12,956 nucleotides of DNA from Chloroflexota bacterium (GTDB lineage: Bacteria; Chloroflexota; Dehalococcoidia; SM23-28-2; RBG-16-64-32). The stretch's first letter is position 1. Every line of letters starts with the position of its first letter. Positions 6,807 through 12,931 of this stretch are shown piece by piece. A model generated the notes under the pieces. The model was not told the DNA's origin. It searched no databases and saw nothing but the letters and a program-made list of their open reading frames with translations. The stretch is taken from contig VBEI01000031.1 in assembly GCA_005882715.1 (NCBI GenBank), forward strand, positions 1 to 12,956, written 5' to 3'. Both the position numbers and the translations under genes were made by a program.

Positions 6807-6822
6807 GACGAACGGACGAACG
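6807..6822. repeat. Two tandem GACGAACG units
   Basis: The 8-nt unit GACGAACG occurs twice in tandem in the mcmA2-meaB gap and once more at 6908-6915. It may belong to the same class of short drifting repeats but has period 8. No gene or clear promoter is seen in the rest of this 157-nt gap. Confidence 0.45.
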
Positions 6823-6929
6823 GGACAGGCGGAGCGCCGGCAAGCCCCCTAACCCGCAAAACCGTAAACCAAGCACCAGGGTCGAGCTAAAGCGGTAAGG
6901 CATATGGGACGAACGGGTAGGAGCGAGGG

Positions 6930-7352
6930 TCACGCGCTGGATGCGGCGCCGCGCTTGGGGGCATTGTTGCGCACCCAGTCGATTATGTCGTGTGTAGAGG
7001 AGCCGGGGCCGAAGATGCCTTTGAAGCCGAGCTTCTCTAGCTCGGGGATGTCGTCGTGGGGGATGATGCCGCCGCCGAAGAGGACGACGTCGTCCATGCC
7101 GCGCTTCTTCAGCTCTTCCACTACGCGCGGGAAGAGCTCCAGGTGAGCACCGGAGAGGATGGAGAGCCCTATGACGTCGGCGTCCTCCTGAAGCGCGGTC
7201 TCGGCGATCATCTCAGGGGTCTGGCGGATGCCGGTGTAGACGACCTCGAAGCCGGCGTCGCGGAGGGCGCGGGCGACGACTTTGGCGCCGCGGTCGTGGC
7301 CGTCGAGTCCGGGCTTGGCGATGATGATCTTAATCTTGCGTTCCTGAGTCAT
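6930..7352 (-). CDS. mcmA2: Methylmalonyl-CoA mutase, B12-binding subunit
   Basis: The 140-residue protein is a stand-alone cobalamin-binding domain that completes the mutase encoded at 9863-11530. It carries the base-off/His-on signature DxHxxG (Asp17, His19, Gly22; His19 is the expected axial cobalt ligand), the SxL motif at 64-66 and the glycine cluster GGG at 93-95. The C-terminal FGPGSSTHDIIDWV segment is typical of mutase small chains. In most bacteria this domain is fused to the large chain; separate chains are found in archaea and some bacteria. Its gene is about 2.5 kb downstream of the large-subunit gene and has its own promoter only 10 nt before the ATG, without a Shine-Dalgarno. 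Confidence 0.95.
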   Translation of the reverse strand: MTQERKIKIIIAKPGLDGHDRGAKVVARALRDAGFEVVYTGIRQTPEMIAETALQEDADVIGLSILSGAHLELFPRVVEELKKRGMDDVVLFGGGIIPHDDIPELEKLGFKGIFGPGSSTHDIIDWVRNNAPKRGAASSA

Positions 7353-7362
7353 GGTGGGGAGA

Positions 7363-7392
7363 AGTATACAGTTATCAGTTATCGGTTGTCAG
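7363..7392 (-). promoter_or_regulatory. Promoter of mcmA2 inside a heptad repeat, nearly leaderless
   Basis: On the minus strand CTGACA (7392-7387) and TATACT (7368-7363) are 18 nt apart, each five of six to consensus. The -10 ends 10 nt before the mcmA2 ATG, so the transcript would begin about 4 nt upstream of it. The -35 and spacer are made of repeat units. Confidence 0.6.
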
Positions 7393-7396
7393 TTGT
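7369..7396. repeat. Heptanucleotide repeat upstream of mcmA2
   Basis: Four 7-nt units on the plus strand: CAGTTAT, CAGTTAT, CGGTTGT, CAGTTGT. This is the cleanest array in the window and overlaps the mcmA2 promoter. Confidence 0.75.
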
Positions 7397-7401
7397 CGAT
7401 A

Positions 7402-7419
7402 CGGCGCCTGAAAGCGCCG
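7402..7419 (-). terminator. Hairpin downstream of the tandem-VOC gene
   Basis: CGGCGC and GCGCCG form a perfect 6-bp stem with a 6-nt loop, 27 nt after the VOC stop codon. No T-run follows on the minus strand, so it is either an atypical terminator or an RNA-stabilising hairpin. It separates the upstream mutase operon genes from mcmA2 and its promoter. Confidence 0.35.
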
Positions 7420-7445
7420 AACTACATTCGATTGCTGTTCGTCAG

Positions 7446-8330
7446 TCAGGGGCGTTCGATTAGCTGGATGGAGACGCCGTGGGTGTACTCATGGTTGATG
7501 CGGGCGAGGCGAGCGCCGGGCCAGATGCTGGCCTCGGGGTCTGAGACCTTGACGTTGTTGCCGCGGAGGTAGGAGACGGCACCGTCGAGGTCTTCGACTT
7601 CAACGCTGATGGAGAACAGCCCTTCGCCGCGTTGCCGGAACTGTTCGTAGAAGCGGCCTTCTTTATCGACGGGCTGGACGAGCTCCAGGAATACGTCGCC
7701 GACGGGCAGGCGAGCAACCTTGAAGCCGGCGCCGAGGGGATGGTTCAGCGAGGTGTCCGGCTTGAGGCCGAGGTTGCGCTCCCAAAGGCGTGTGGCCTCG
7801 TCGAGGTCCTCGGTGGCGATGATGACGTGGTCGAGTTTCTTCACTTTCAAGGCGCCGGCACCTCCATCTAAGGGCTGAAAGGGAGAATCATACTTGCAAA
7901 GAAACGAATTAAGCCCGGCTGTTGAACGGCGGCTTATGAAGGCGGTGCGGTAGCCGCGCAGGCCGCCGGTCCGGTTCGAGTCCATTACTCCGCTGGCGAT
8001 TGGATCGGCGACTTGCGAGCCGCGATTGCGCAGGGCGCGGACCGAGTAATCGAGGTCGGGCGGCTCGAAGGCGACGAGGAAGAGGCCTTCGCCGCGACTG
8101 TCGAGGGCTCGCTGGAAGAAGGCACCGTCGGCTGGCGGGGAGGGCTCGAGCAGCTCAAGACTAGCGTTGCCGAGCCAGAGCGCCGAGCTGCGCCAGCCTT
8201 CCTTGGACTCGACTTGCCAACTGATTGGCAAGCCCAGGCGTTCCGTGTAGATCGCGAAGGCGGCGTCAAGATCGGCAACGAGCGCAACGATATGGTCGAT
8301 TCGCTTGAGAGGTGGGGGCGCGCCGTTCAT
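7446..8330 (-). CDS. Tandem VOC-domain protein (epimerase/glyoxalase-like, function unknown)
   Basis: The 294-residue protein contains two vicinal-oxygen-chelate domains, about 9-150 and 164-293. Each begins like the neighbouring methylmalonyl-CoA epimerase (RIDHIVALVADLD with His13; KLDHVIIATEDLD with His168) and each has the block RGEGLF (79-84, 234-239), equivalent to KGEGLHH in the epimerase. The metal-binding His that should follow is Leu85 in the first domain and Ser240 in the second. The late metal-ligand Glu is Gln289 in the second domain. So it is unlikely to be a normal metal-dependent epimerase. Its ATG overlaps the stop of the membrane-protein gene as ATGA, implying coupled translation. 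It could act on another CoA ester, be a binding protein, or pair its domains differently; I cannot say which. Confidence 0.85.
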   Translation of the reverse strand: MNGAPPPLKRIDHIVALVADLDAAFAIYTERLGLPISWQVESKEGWRSSALWLGNASLELLEPSPPADGAFFQRALDSRGEGLFLVAFEPPDLDYSVRALRNRGSQVADPIASGVMDSNRTGGLRGYRTAFISRRSTAGLNSFLCKYDSPFQPLDGGAGALKVKKLDHVIIATEDLDEATRLWERNLGLKPDTSLNHPLGAGFKVARLPVGDVFLELVQPVDKEGRFYEQFRQRGEGLFSISVEVEDLDGAVSYLRGNNVKVSDPEASIWPGARLARINHEYTHGVSIQLIERP

Positions 8331-8686
8331 TCCATAAACCGCCGGATGAGCACGCCTGCGGCGGCGAGGAAGACGAGGCCCACAAGCATCGAGGCCCAGC
8401 CGTTCTCGACGATAGGGACGTCCGCGACGGCGTTCTCCAGGCCTACCAGGAAGAGCGCCAATCCCAGGCTGCCGACGATTCCGGTCGCGACCTGGCTGCC
8501 GCGGAGAGTACGCAGGGGTCGGCTGCCCTCGATGGCGCGGACGAGTCTCTGGGCCGTGTCCTCTGTAAGGTCCTTGACGCCGTAGAGGGCTTCCGGACCA
8601 GGGCGATTGGGCCGCTCGGGTGCTTGGTCCGAGAGAGGCACCTCGCCTGTCATCGGTGCGCCGTCGATGCGGTCTGAAGACCCCAA
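8327..8686 (-). CDS. Small two-helix membrane protein, unrecognised
   Basis: The 119-residue protein has a hydrophilic, proline-rich N-terminus (1-60) and two predicted membrane helices, about 66-86 and 96-115, the last ending in RRF. I recognise no family. The TTG at 8686 leaves an 18-nt gap to the epimerase stop; an alternative ATG at 8653 gives 108 residues and is equally possible because neither has a convincing ribosome site. The stop codon overlaps the ATG of the tandem-VOC gene by 4 nt. The tight packing between two VOC genes suggests it is really translated with them, but no function can be assigned. Confidence 0.7.
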   Translation of the reverse strand: MGSSDRIDGAPMTGEVPLSDQAPERPNRPGPEALYGVKDLTEDTAQRLVRAIEGSRPLRTLRGSQVATGIVGSLGLALFLVGLENAVADVPIVENGWASMLVGLVFLAAAGVLIRRFME

Positions 8687-8704
8687 CCTACATTTCCCAT
8701 GTGC

Positions 8705-9106
8705 TCAATCGATGGGCGTGGCGAGCTCAACAAGGACACCTTTGTTGGCTTTCGGGTGGAGGAAGCAGATCATACCGGCGAGGCCTCGTCGAGGCTTTTG
8801 ATCGACGAGCTCGACGCCTTTCTGCTTGAGCGCGTCGAGTTCGGCGTCCACGTTGGGAGTCTGGAAGCAGATGTGGTGGAGGCCCTCGCCCTTGCGCTCC
8901 AGGAAACGGCCGACGGCGGAGTCGGGGCGAGTCGGTTCGAGCAGCTCGATCTCGCTCTGGCCGATGGTGAGGAGCGCGGCTTTGACGCCCTGGTCTTCGA
9001 TCGTGTCCTGAGCATGAACGTCGAGGCCGAGGGTGTCGCGGTAGAAGGTGAGGGCGTCGTCGAGGGAGTGGACGGCGATGCCGATGTGGTGGATCTTGTC
9101 GATCAT
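8705..9106 (-). CDS. mce: Methylmalonyl-CoA epimerase
   Basis: Interconverts (S)- and (R)-methylmalonyl-CoA so that the product of propionyl-CoA carboxylase can enter the mutase. The 133-residue single VOC protein has the usual length and the motifs KIHHIGIAVHSLDDAL (His7), IELLEP (Glu54), KGEGLHHICFQ (His78) and GVLVELA (Glu127), the expected metal ligands. The start is ATG 9106, not the open frame extending to 9226: an AGGA lies 8 nt upstream and the upstream residues are not family-like. It lies within the mutase cluster on the same strand. Confidence 0.94.
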   Translation of the reverse strand: MIDKIHHIGIAVHSLDDALTFYRDTLGLDVHAQDTIEDQGVKAALLTIGQSEIELLEPTRPDSAVGRFLERKGEGLHHICFQTPNVDAELDALKQKGVELVDQKPRRGLAGMICFLHPKANKGVLVELATPID

Positions 9107-9228
9107 GCGTTTGTTCCTAGGGCCAGCACTGTGCCCAAGACGGAGCGCCGAGATTTTTCGCGATTCGAACGGAAGTCTGCGACGGCTCCGATGGTCGTTG
9201 CCAGACAAGTGGGATTCTGGCCGCATGG

Positions 9229-9252
9229 GCTCAAAATGACACGATTCATATG
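9229..9252 (-). repeat. Dispersed repeat end at the DinB-like gene 3' end
   Basis: This 24-nt block matches 9827-9850 at 20 positions (shared core on the minus strand: CATATGA then GTCATT then TGAGC). The stop codon of the DinB-like gene (9246-9248) lies inside the block. The remaining 139-nt gap up to the epimerase start carries no gene. Confidence 0.6.
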
Positions 9253-9710
9253 CCCTCTCGCTTTCGCCAAGCGGCGATCATGTCCGCGTGGCTGGTTTCA
9301 TGACCGGCGCCGTTGGGGCCAAGCTCCTCGAAGAAGCGCTGGTCGAGGCGGTCTTCGGGACAATTGGCTACAGCCTGGCGGATCATTTCGCGGGCGAAGT
9401 CGAGGTCGGTGAGGACCTGCGGCAGGGGAAGGGGGCGCCGGTTGGCGGCGAACTGCTCGTTGATGTGCTCGACGCCGGCTTCGTCGGTGACCGGGAAGCC
9501 GGCGCGGCCGCCGCGGGCGATGCGGCTGATCTCGAAGAAGCGCAGTTCGTGCCAAAGGGTGAGGTGGGTCAGGTGGTCCTTGACGGACCAACCATCGAGG
9601 TCGGGACGGGCGATCTGCTCTTCGCTGAGGCCGGCTATCGCTTCATCGACGCGATCGCGGGCGGCTTCCATTTCGAGGAGGAGCTGGTCGCGGGTGGTGC
9701 CGATTCTCAT
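9246..9710 (-). CDS. DinB/DfsB-like four-helix-bundle protein
   Basis: The 154-residue protein resembles the DinB superfamily of metal-binding four-helix bundles, which includes thiol-dependent transferases and many proteins of unknown role. Visible features are GWSVKDHLTHLTLWHE (40-55, with His46, His49, His54) and GHETSHADMIAAW (136-148, with His137 and His141); such histidines form the metal site of the family. The start is placed at ATG 9710; the open frame continues upstream to 9950 but there it only translates the repeat element and overlaps the mutase gene. No Shine-Dalgarno is visible. It is an unexpected member of a mutase operon and is flanked on both sides by copies of the same repeat. 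Confidence 0.78.
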   Translation of the reverse strand: MRIGTTRDQLLLEMEAARDRVDEAIAGLSEEQIARPDLDGWSVKDHLTHLTLWHELRFFEISRIARGGRAGFPVTDEAGVEHINEQFAANRRPLPLPQVLTDLDFAREMIRQAVANCPEDRLDQRFFEELGPNGAGHETSHADMIAAWRKREGI

Positions 9711-9778
9711 GATAGTTGCACCGATGCTCGCGCTGAAAGCGAAGCGCCGCCGCCCGCGCAGGCACGCCTGCCCCACCC

Positions 9779-9850
9779 CGGATTCCTTCGCGAGACGACC
9801 GTATTCCGCGCGCGAGCGTGGTCGTCGCTCAGAATGACGGGAATCATATG
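9779..9850 (-). repeat. Dispersed intergenic repeat, copy B, with hairpin
   Basis: Read on the minus strand it starts CATATGATTCCCGTCATTCT, 13 nt after the mutase stop codon. It aligns over about 63 nt with 2538-2600. Inside it, GACGACC (9794-9800) and GGTCGTC (9820-9826) form a 7-bp stem with a 19-nt loop. Next to it, GCAGGCACGCCTGC at 9758-9771 is a further perfect inverted repeat. The whole 152-nt gap 9711-9862 is occupied by this material. Confidence 0.65.
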
Positions 9851-9862
9851 TCTGGCAATGGC

Positions 9863-11530
9863 CTAGAAGACGTGGAACTCGCGCTGCTCGCCGAAGACCC
9901 CGCGGAGCACACGGCAGATCTCGCCGATGGTTACGTAGTTCTCGACGCACTCGATGAACACCGGCATGAGGTTCGTCTCTGAGCGGGCGGCGTCTTCGAG
10001 CAGCTTGAGCAGGCTCTCGACCTTCGCGTTGTCACGCTCGGCTCGGACGCGGTTGAGGCGGTCGATCTGACGGCGGACTACCTCGTGCCGTACGCGGAGA
10101 ATTTCGGGATGCTCCTCTTCGTCGCTGCGGAATTCGTTGACGCCGACGACGGTGCGATGGCCGTTGTCGACGGACATCTGGTAGCGGTAAGAGGCTTCCT
10201 GGATCTCGCGCTGCTGGTATCCCATCTCAATGGCCCGCAGCGCACCGCCGATGTCCTCGATCCGGTCAAGGTACCTCGTGGCTTCCTCCTCGATGCGGTC
10301 GGTCAGCTGCTCGACGTAGTAGGCGCCGCCGAAGGGATCGATGACGTCGGCCACGCCGCTTTCATAGGCAATGATCTGCTGAGTCCTAAGAGCGATCTGG
10401 ACGGCCTTCTCTGTGGGCAGCGCGAGCGCCTCGTCCATCGAGTTCGTGTGCAGGGACTGCGTCCCGCCGAGGACGGCCGCCAGCGCCTGGATGGCCGTGC
10501 GGACGATGTTGTTCTCAGGCTGCTGGGCGGTAAGGGTAGAACCGCCGGTCTGGGTATGGAAGCGGAGCATCATCGAGCGGGGGTCCTTGGCGCCGAAGCG
10601 TTCCTCGGCCAGACGTGCCCACATGCGGCGGGCGGCGCGAAACTTCGCGACCTCTTCCACGAGGTTCGTGAAGGACGCATAGAAGAAGGAGAGGCGCGGC
10701 GCGAATTCGTCGAATTCGAGGCCGGCCTTCAGGGCGGCTTCGACGTAGGCGATCGCGTTGGCGAAGGTGAAGGCCACTTCCTGAATGGCGGTGCATCCGG
10801 CCTCGCGCATGTGATAACCGCTGATGCTGATGGTGTTCCAAGAAGGAAGGTTGTCCTTGCACCAGGCAAAGACGTCGGTTATGAGTCGCATCGAGCCTTC
10901 GGGCGGGAAGATGTACGTGCCGCGGGCTATGTATTCCTTGAGGATGTCGTTCTGGGTTGTGCCGCCGATCTTCGATAGTTCGGCACCCTGCTTCTTGGCG
11001 ACTGCGACGTAGAAGGCGAGCAAGATCGTGCCGGTGGCGTTGATGGTCATTGAGGTGGTGGCCTTCTCCAGCGGGATGTCCTTCATCAGGAGCTCCATGT
11101 CGGCGAGGGAGGAGATCGCGACGCCGACCTTGCCGACCTCGCCTTCCGCCATGGGATGGTCTGAGTCGTAGCCGATCTGGGTCGGGAGGTCGAAGGCGAC
11201 GGAGAGGCCGGTCTGGCCTTGCCCGAGCAGGTAGCGGTAGCGGGCGTTCGACTCCTCGGCGTCGCCGAAGCCGGCGTACTGGCGCATCGTCCAGAGACGC
11301 CCGCGGTACATCGTCGGTTGGACGCCGCGGGTGTAGGGGAATTCGCCGGGGAAGGAGAGCTGGGAGAGGTAATCCCAACCGTCCATGTCTTCGGGTGCGT
11401 AGAGGGGCTCGACGAGGGCGCCGTCGGATGTATCGAACGGGTAGTCACGCTCAGGCGCCCTTGCGACGCTCTTGGCGTAGGTGCTTTCGAGCCAGTCTGA
11501 CTTACTTTTGCTGCCGTTGGACTCGGGCAT
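9863..11530 (-). CDS. mcmA1: Methylmalonyl-CoA mutase, large (substrate-binding) subunit
   Basis: With the separate B12 subunit it converts (R)-methylmalonyl-CoA to succinyl-CoA by an adenosylcobalamin radical mechanism. The 555-residue protein is the TIM-barrel chain without a B12 domain. Motifs: PTMYRGRLWTMRQYAGFG (72-89), GQTGLSVAFDLPTQ (105-118), TQNDILKE (192-199), ARGTYIFPP (202-210), SISGYHMREAG (235-245). Residues that set substrate choice are Tyr85 (P. shermanii Tyr89), Ala112 and Arg203 (Arg207), plus catalytic His240 (His244) and Gln193 (Gln197); isobutyryl-CoA mutase has Phe and Gln, and hydroxyisobutyryl-CoA mutase Ile and Asp, at the diagnostic positions. The gene leads the cluster and has a strong promoter with a 44-nt leader. 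Confidence 0.96.
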   Translation of the reverse strand: MPESNGSKSKSDWLESTYAKSVARAPERDYPFDTSDGALVEPLYAPEDMDGWDYLSQLSFPGEFPYTRGVQPTMYRGRLWTMRQYAGFGDAEESNARYRYLLGQGQTGLSVAFDLPTQIGYDSDHPMAEGEVGKVGVAISSLADMELLMKDIPLEKATTSMTINATGTILLAFYVAVAKKQGAELSKIGGTTQNDILKEYIARGTYIFPPEGSMRLITDVFAWCKDNLPSWNTISISGYHMREAGCTAIQEVAFTFANAIAYVEAALKAGLEFDEFAPRLSFFYASFTNLVEEVAKFRAARRMWARLAEERFGAKDPRSMMLRFHTQTGGSTLTAQQPENNIVRTAIQALAAVLGGTQSLHTNSMDEALALPTEKAVQIALRTQQIIAYESGVADVIDPFGGAYYVEQLTDRIEEEATRYLDRIEDIGGALRAIEMGYQQREIQEASYRYQMSVDNGHRTVVGVNEFRSDEEEHPEILRVRHEVVRRQIDRLNRVRAERDNAKVESLLKLLEDAARSETNLMPVFIECVENYVTIGEICRVLRGVFGEQREFHVF

Positions 11531-11580
11531 TGGCTTTCGCTCAGGCGGAGTCGCACTCGGCCCCGCATTGTGGTGAGGCG

Positions 11581-11610
11581 AGTGTATCTTTCGCGAACGA
11601 GAGGTGTCAA
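11581..11610 (-). promoter_or_regulatory. Promoter of the methylmalonyl-CoA mutase operon
   Basis: On the minus strand a perfect TTGACA (11610-11605) is followed after 18 nt by TACACT (11586-11581, four of six). Transcription would begin near 11574, 44 nt before the mcmA1 ATG. The spacer contains the 8-bp palindrome TTCGCGAA (11590-11597), a possible operator. Confidence 0.6.
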
Positions 11611-11633
11611 ACGTACGAAGCCTCAGGTGCGAG

Positions 11634-11653
11634 GTACGAATTACGAGGTAGCG
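11634..11653. repeat. Heptanucleotide repeat in the mcmA1/antiporter divergent region
   Basis: Successive units GTACGAA, TTACGAG and a partial GTAGCG on the plus strand, period 7; another GTACGAA lies at 11613-11619, exactly 21 nt (three periods) upstream. It lies between the two divergent promoters. Confidence 0.5.
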
Positions 11654-11657
11654 TGGT

Positions 11658-11663
11658 TATACT
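11658..11663 (+). promoter_or_regulatory. -10 box of the antiporter gene, leaderless
   Basis: TATACT (five of six to TATAAT) ends 9 nt before the ATG at 11673, so the transcript should begin 1-3 nt before or at the start codon. No Shine-Dalgarno fits between them. No convincing -35 is visible. Confidence 0.5.
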
Positions 11664-11672
11664 TGCGCGTAT

Positions 11673-12929
11673 ATGCGCGACGAAGAAGGCTTAGCGCGCC
11701 AGCGGGCCGGCGGCCTGCGGCAGTGGGGGATCATCGGCGCGACAACAGCCGCGGCTGCCCCGGCCCCGGTCCTGCGCCTTCTCGAGGTCACCGGCATCGC
11801 GCACCCGGATATACCGAATGCGGTCGAAGCGCTGATCTTCGGCCTGGGGATCTTCGCCGCAGCGACCTTGCTCACCTGGGCGTCGGAGGTGGCCGAGACG
11901 GAGGTATCGGCCGGGCTGGCGCTCGTCGCGCTGGCATTGATCGCGGTCCTGCCGGAGTACGCCGTAGACATCTATTTCGCCTGGACAGCGCCCGACACGC
12001 CGCAGAACGCTCACTTCGCCGTGGCGAATATGACGGGGGGAAACCGTTTGCTTGTGGGGCTAGCGTGGCCGGCGATTTTCCTGATCTTCTACTTGAAGAC
12101 AAAGCGCAAAGAGATGCCGGTTATTCGCGCCAACTCCGTCGGCGTCTTCTTCCTCGGTGCGGCCACACTGTACAGCTTCACGATCCCGATCCGTGGCTAC
12201 CTCTCGCTGATCGATACAGGAGTGATGTTTTCTTTATTCGCGGCGTACATGTTCATCTCATCGCGGTCGCCGCCCGGGGAAGAACGGATTTTCGTCGGGC
12301 CGGCTGCAGCGATTGCCGGGTTGGGACGGCGTGGGCGGCGGCTTGCGGTTATTGGCATCTTCGCGTACTCGGCGGGGGTAATCTTCGCGTCCGCGGAGCC
12401 GTTTGCCGAGAGCCTTGTGAAGACCGGGAGGAGCGCCGGGATCGATGAGTTCGTGCTGGTGCAGTGGTTGGCGCCACTGGCCTCTGAAGCGCCGGAGTTC
12501 ATCTTGGCGGGGTTGCTGGCGCTGCGGGGCCGACATGACGCCGGCATGACGATCTTGATTTCTTCAAAGGTGAACCAGTGGACGCTCCTGATCGGCAGTC
12601 TTCCGCTCGCGTTCAGCATTTCAGGCGGGACGCTGGACCCGTTGCACTTCGACTCGAGGCAGTCGGAGGAGGTGTTTCTGACGGCTGCGCAGTCGATGTT
12701 CGCGGTAGCGATTCTAGTCAGCTTATCGATGGGCCGAGGGGAAGCGCTGCTCCTGGGAGGCCTCTTCCTGAGTCAGTTCTTCATCACGGATGAGACGGTG
12801 CGGCTGGCGTACGCGGTGATCTATAGCGTGCTTGCGGTGTTGGTACTGGCGCGGGACATACCGAGCTTCCCGCGGTTTGCGGGAGCGGTAAAGGACTGCG
12901 TGGTCTCCCCGCGAGGCGGCCCCAAGTAA
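11673..12929 (+). CDS. CaCA-type sodium/calcium (cation) antiporter
   Basis: Polytopic inner-membrane protein of 418 residues with about ten hydrophobic helices. Two inverted alpha repeats typical of Ca2+/cation antiporters are visible. The first spans about 93-129 with LPEYAVDIYFAW and NMTGGNRLLVG (Glu95, Asn119, Asn124). The second spans about 270-314 with ASEAPEFILAG and SSKVNQWTLLIGSLPLAF (Glu272, Glu275, Ser297, Asn301). These acidic and polar residues form the ion sites in the family. An additional acidic segment WASEVAETE (69-77) precedes the first repeat. Ion specificity (Na+/Ca2+, H+/Ca2+ or other) cannot be read from the sequence. It is the only plus-strand gene, divergent from the mutase operon across 142 nt, and the ATG appears leaderless. 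Confidence 0.88.
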   Translation: MRDEEGLARQRAGGLRQWGIIGATTAAAAPAPVLRLLEVTGIAHPDIPNAVEALIFGLGIFAAATLLTWASEVAETEVSAGLALVALALIAVLPEYAVDIYFAWTAPDTPQNAHFAVANMTGGNRLLVGLAWPAIFLIFYLKTKRKEMPVIRANSVGVFFLGAATLYSFTIPIRGYLSLIDTGVMFSLFAAYMFISSRSPPGEERIFVGPAAAIAGLGRRGRRLAVIGIFAYSAGVIFASAEPFAESLVKTGRSAGIDEFVLVQWLAPLASEAPEFILAGLLALRGRHDAGMTILISSKVNQWTLLIGSLPLAFSISGGTLDPLHFDSRQSEEVFLTAAQSMFAVAILVSLSMGRGEALLLGGLFLSQFFITDETVRLAYAVIYSVLAVLVLARDIPSFPRFAGAVKDCVVSPRGGPK

Positions 12930-12931
12930 GA

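Noticed and set aside
7369..7396. Repeat array as a CRISPR
   Set aside because: Units are 7 nt with no spacers and no cas genes nearby.
9107..9226. N-terminal extension of the epimerase
   Set aside because: The 40 extra residues are not family-like, and an AGGA ribosome site precedes the internal ATG at 9106.
9711..9950. N-terminal extension of the DinB-like protein
   Set aside because: The extension translates repeat DNA and overlaps the mcmA1 coding sequence; the family domain begins at ATG 9710.
10085..10978. Long plus-strand open frame (297 codons) opposite the mutase gene, and similar ones opposite tilS, meaB and the CNNM/CBS gene
   Set aside because: They mirror confirmed genes of high-GC codon use, show no family motifs and have no ribosome sites.
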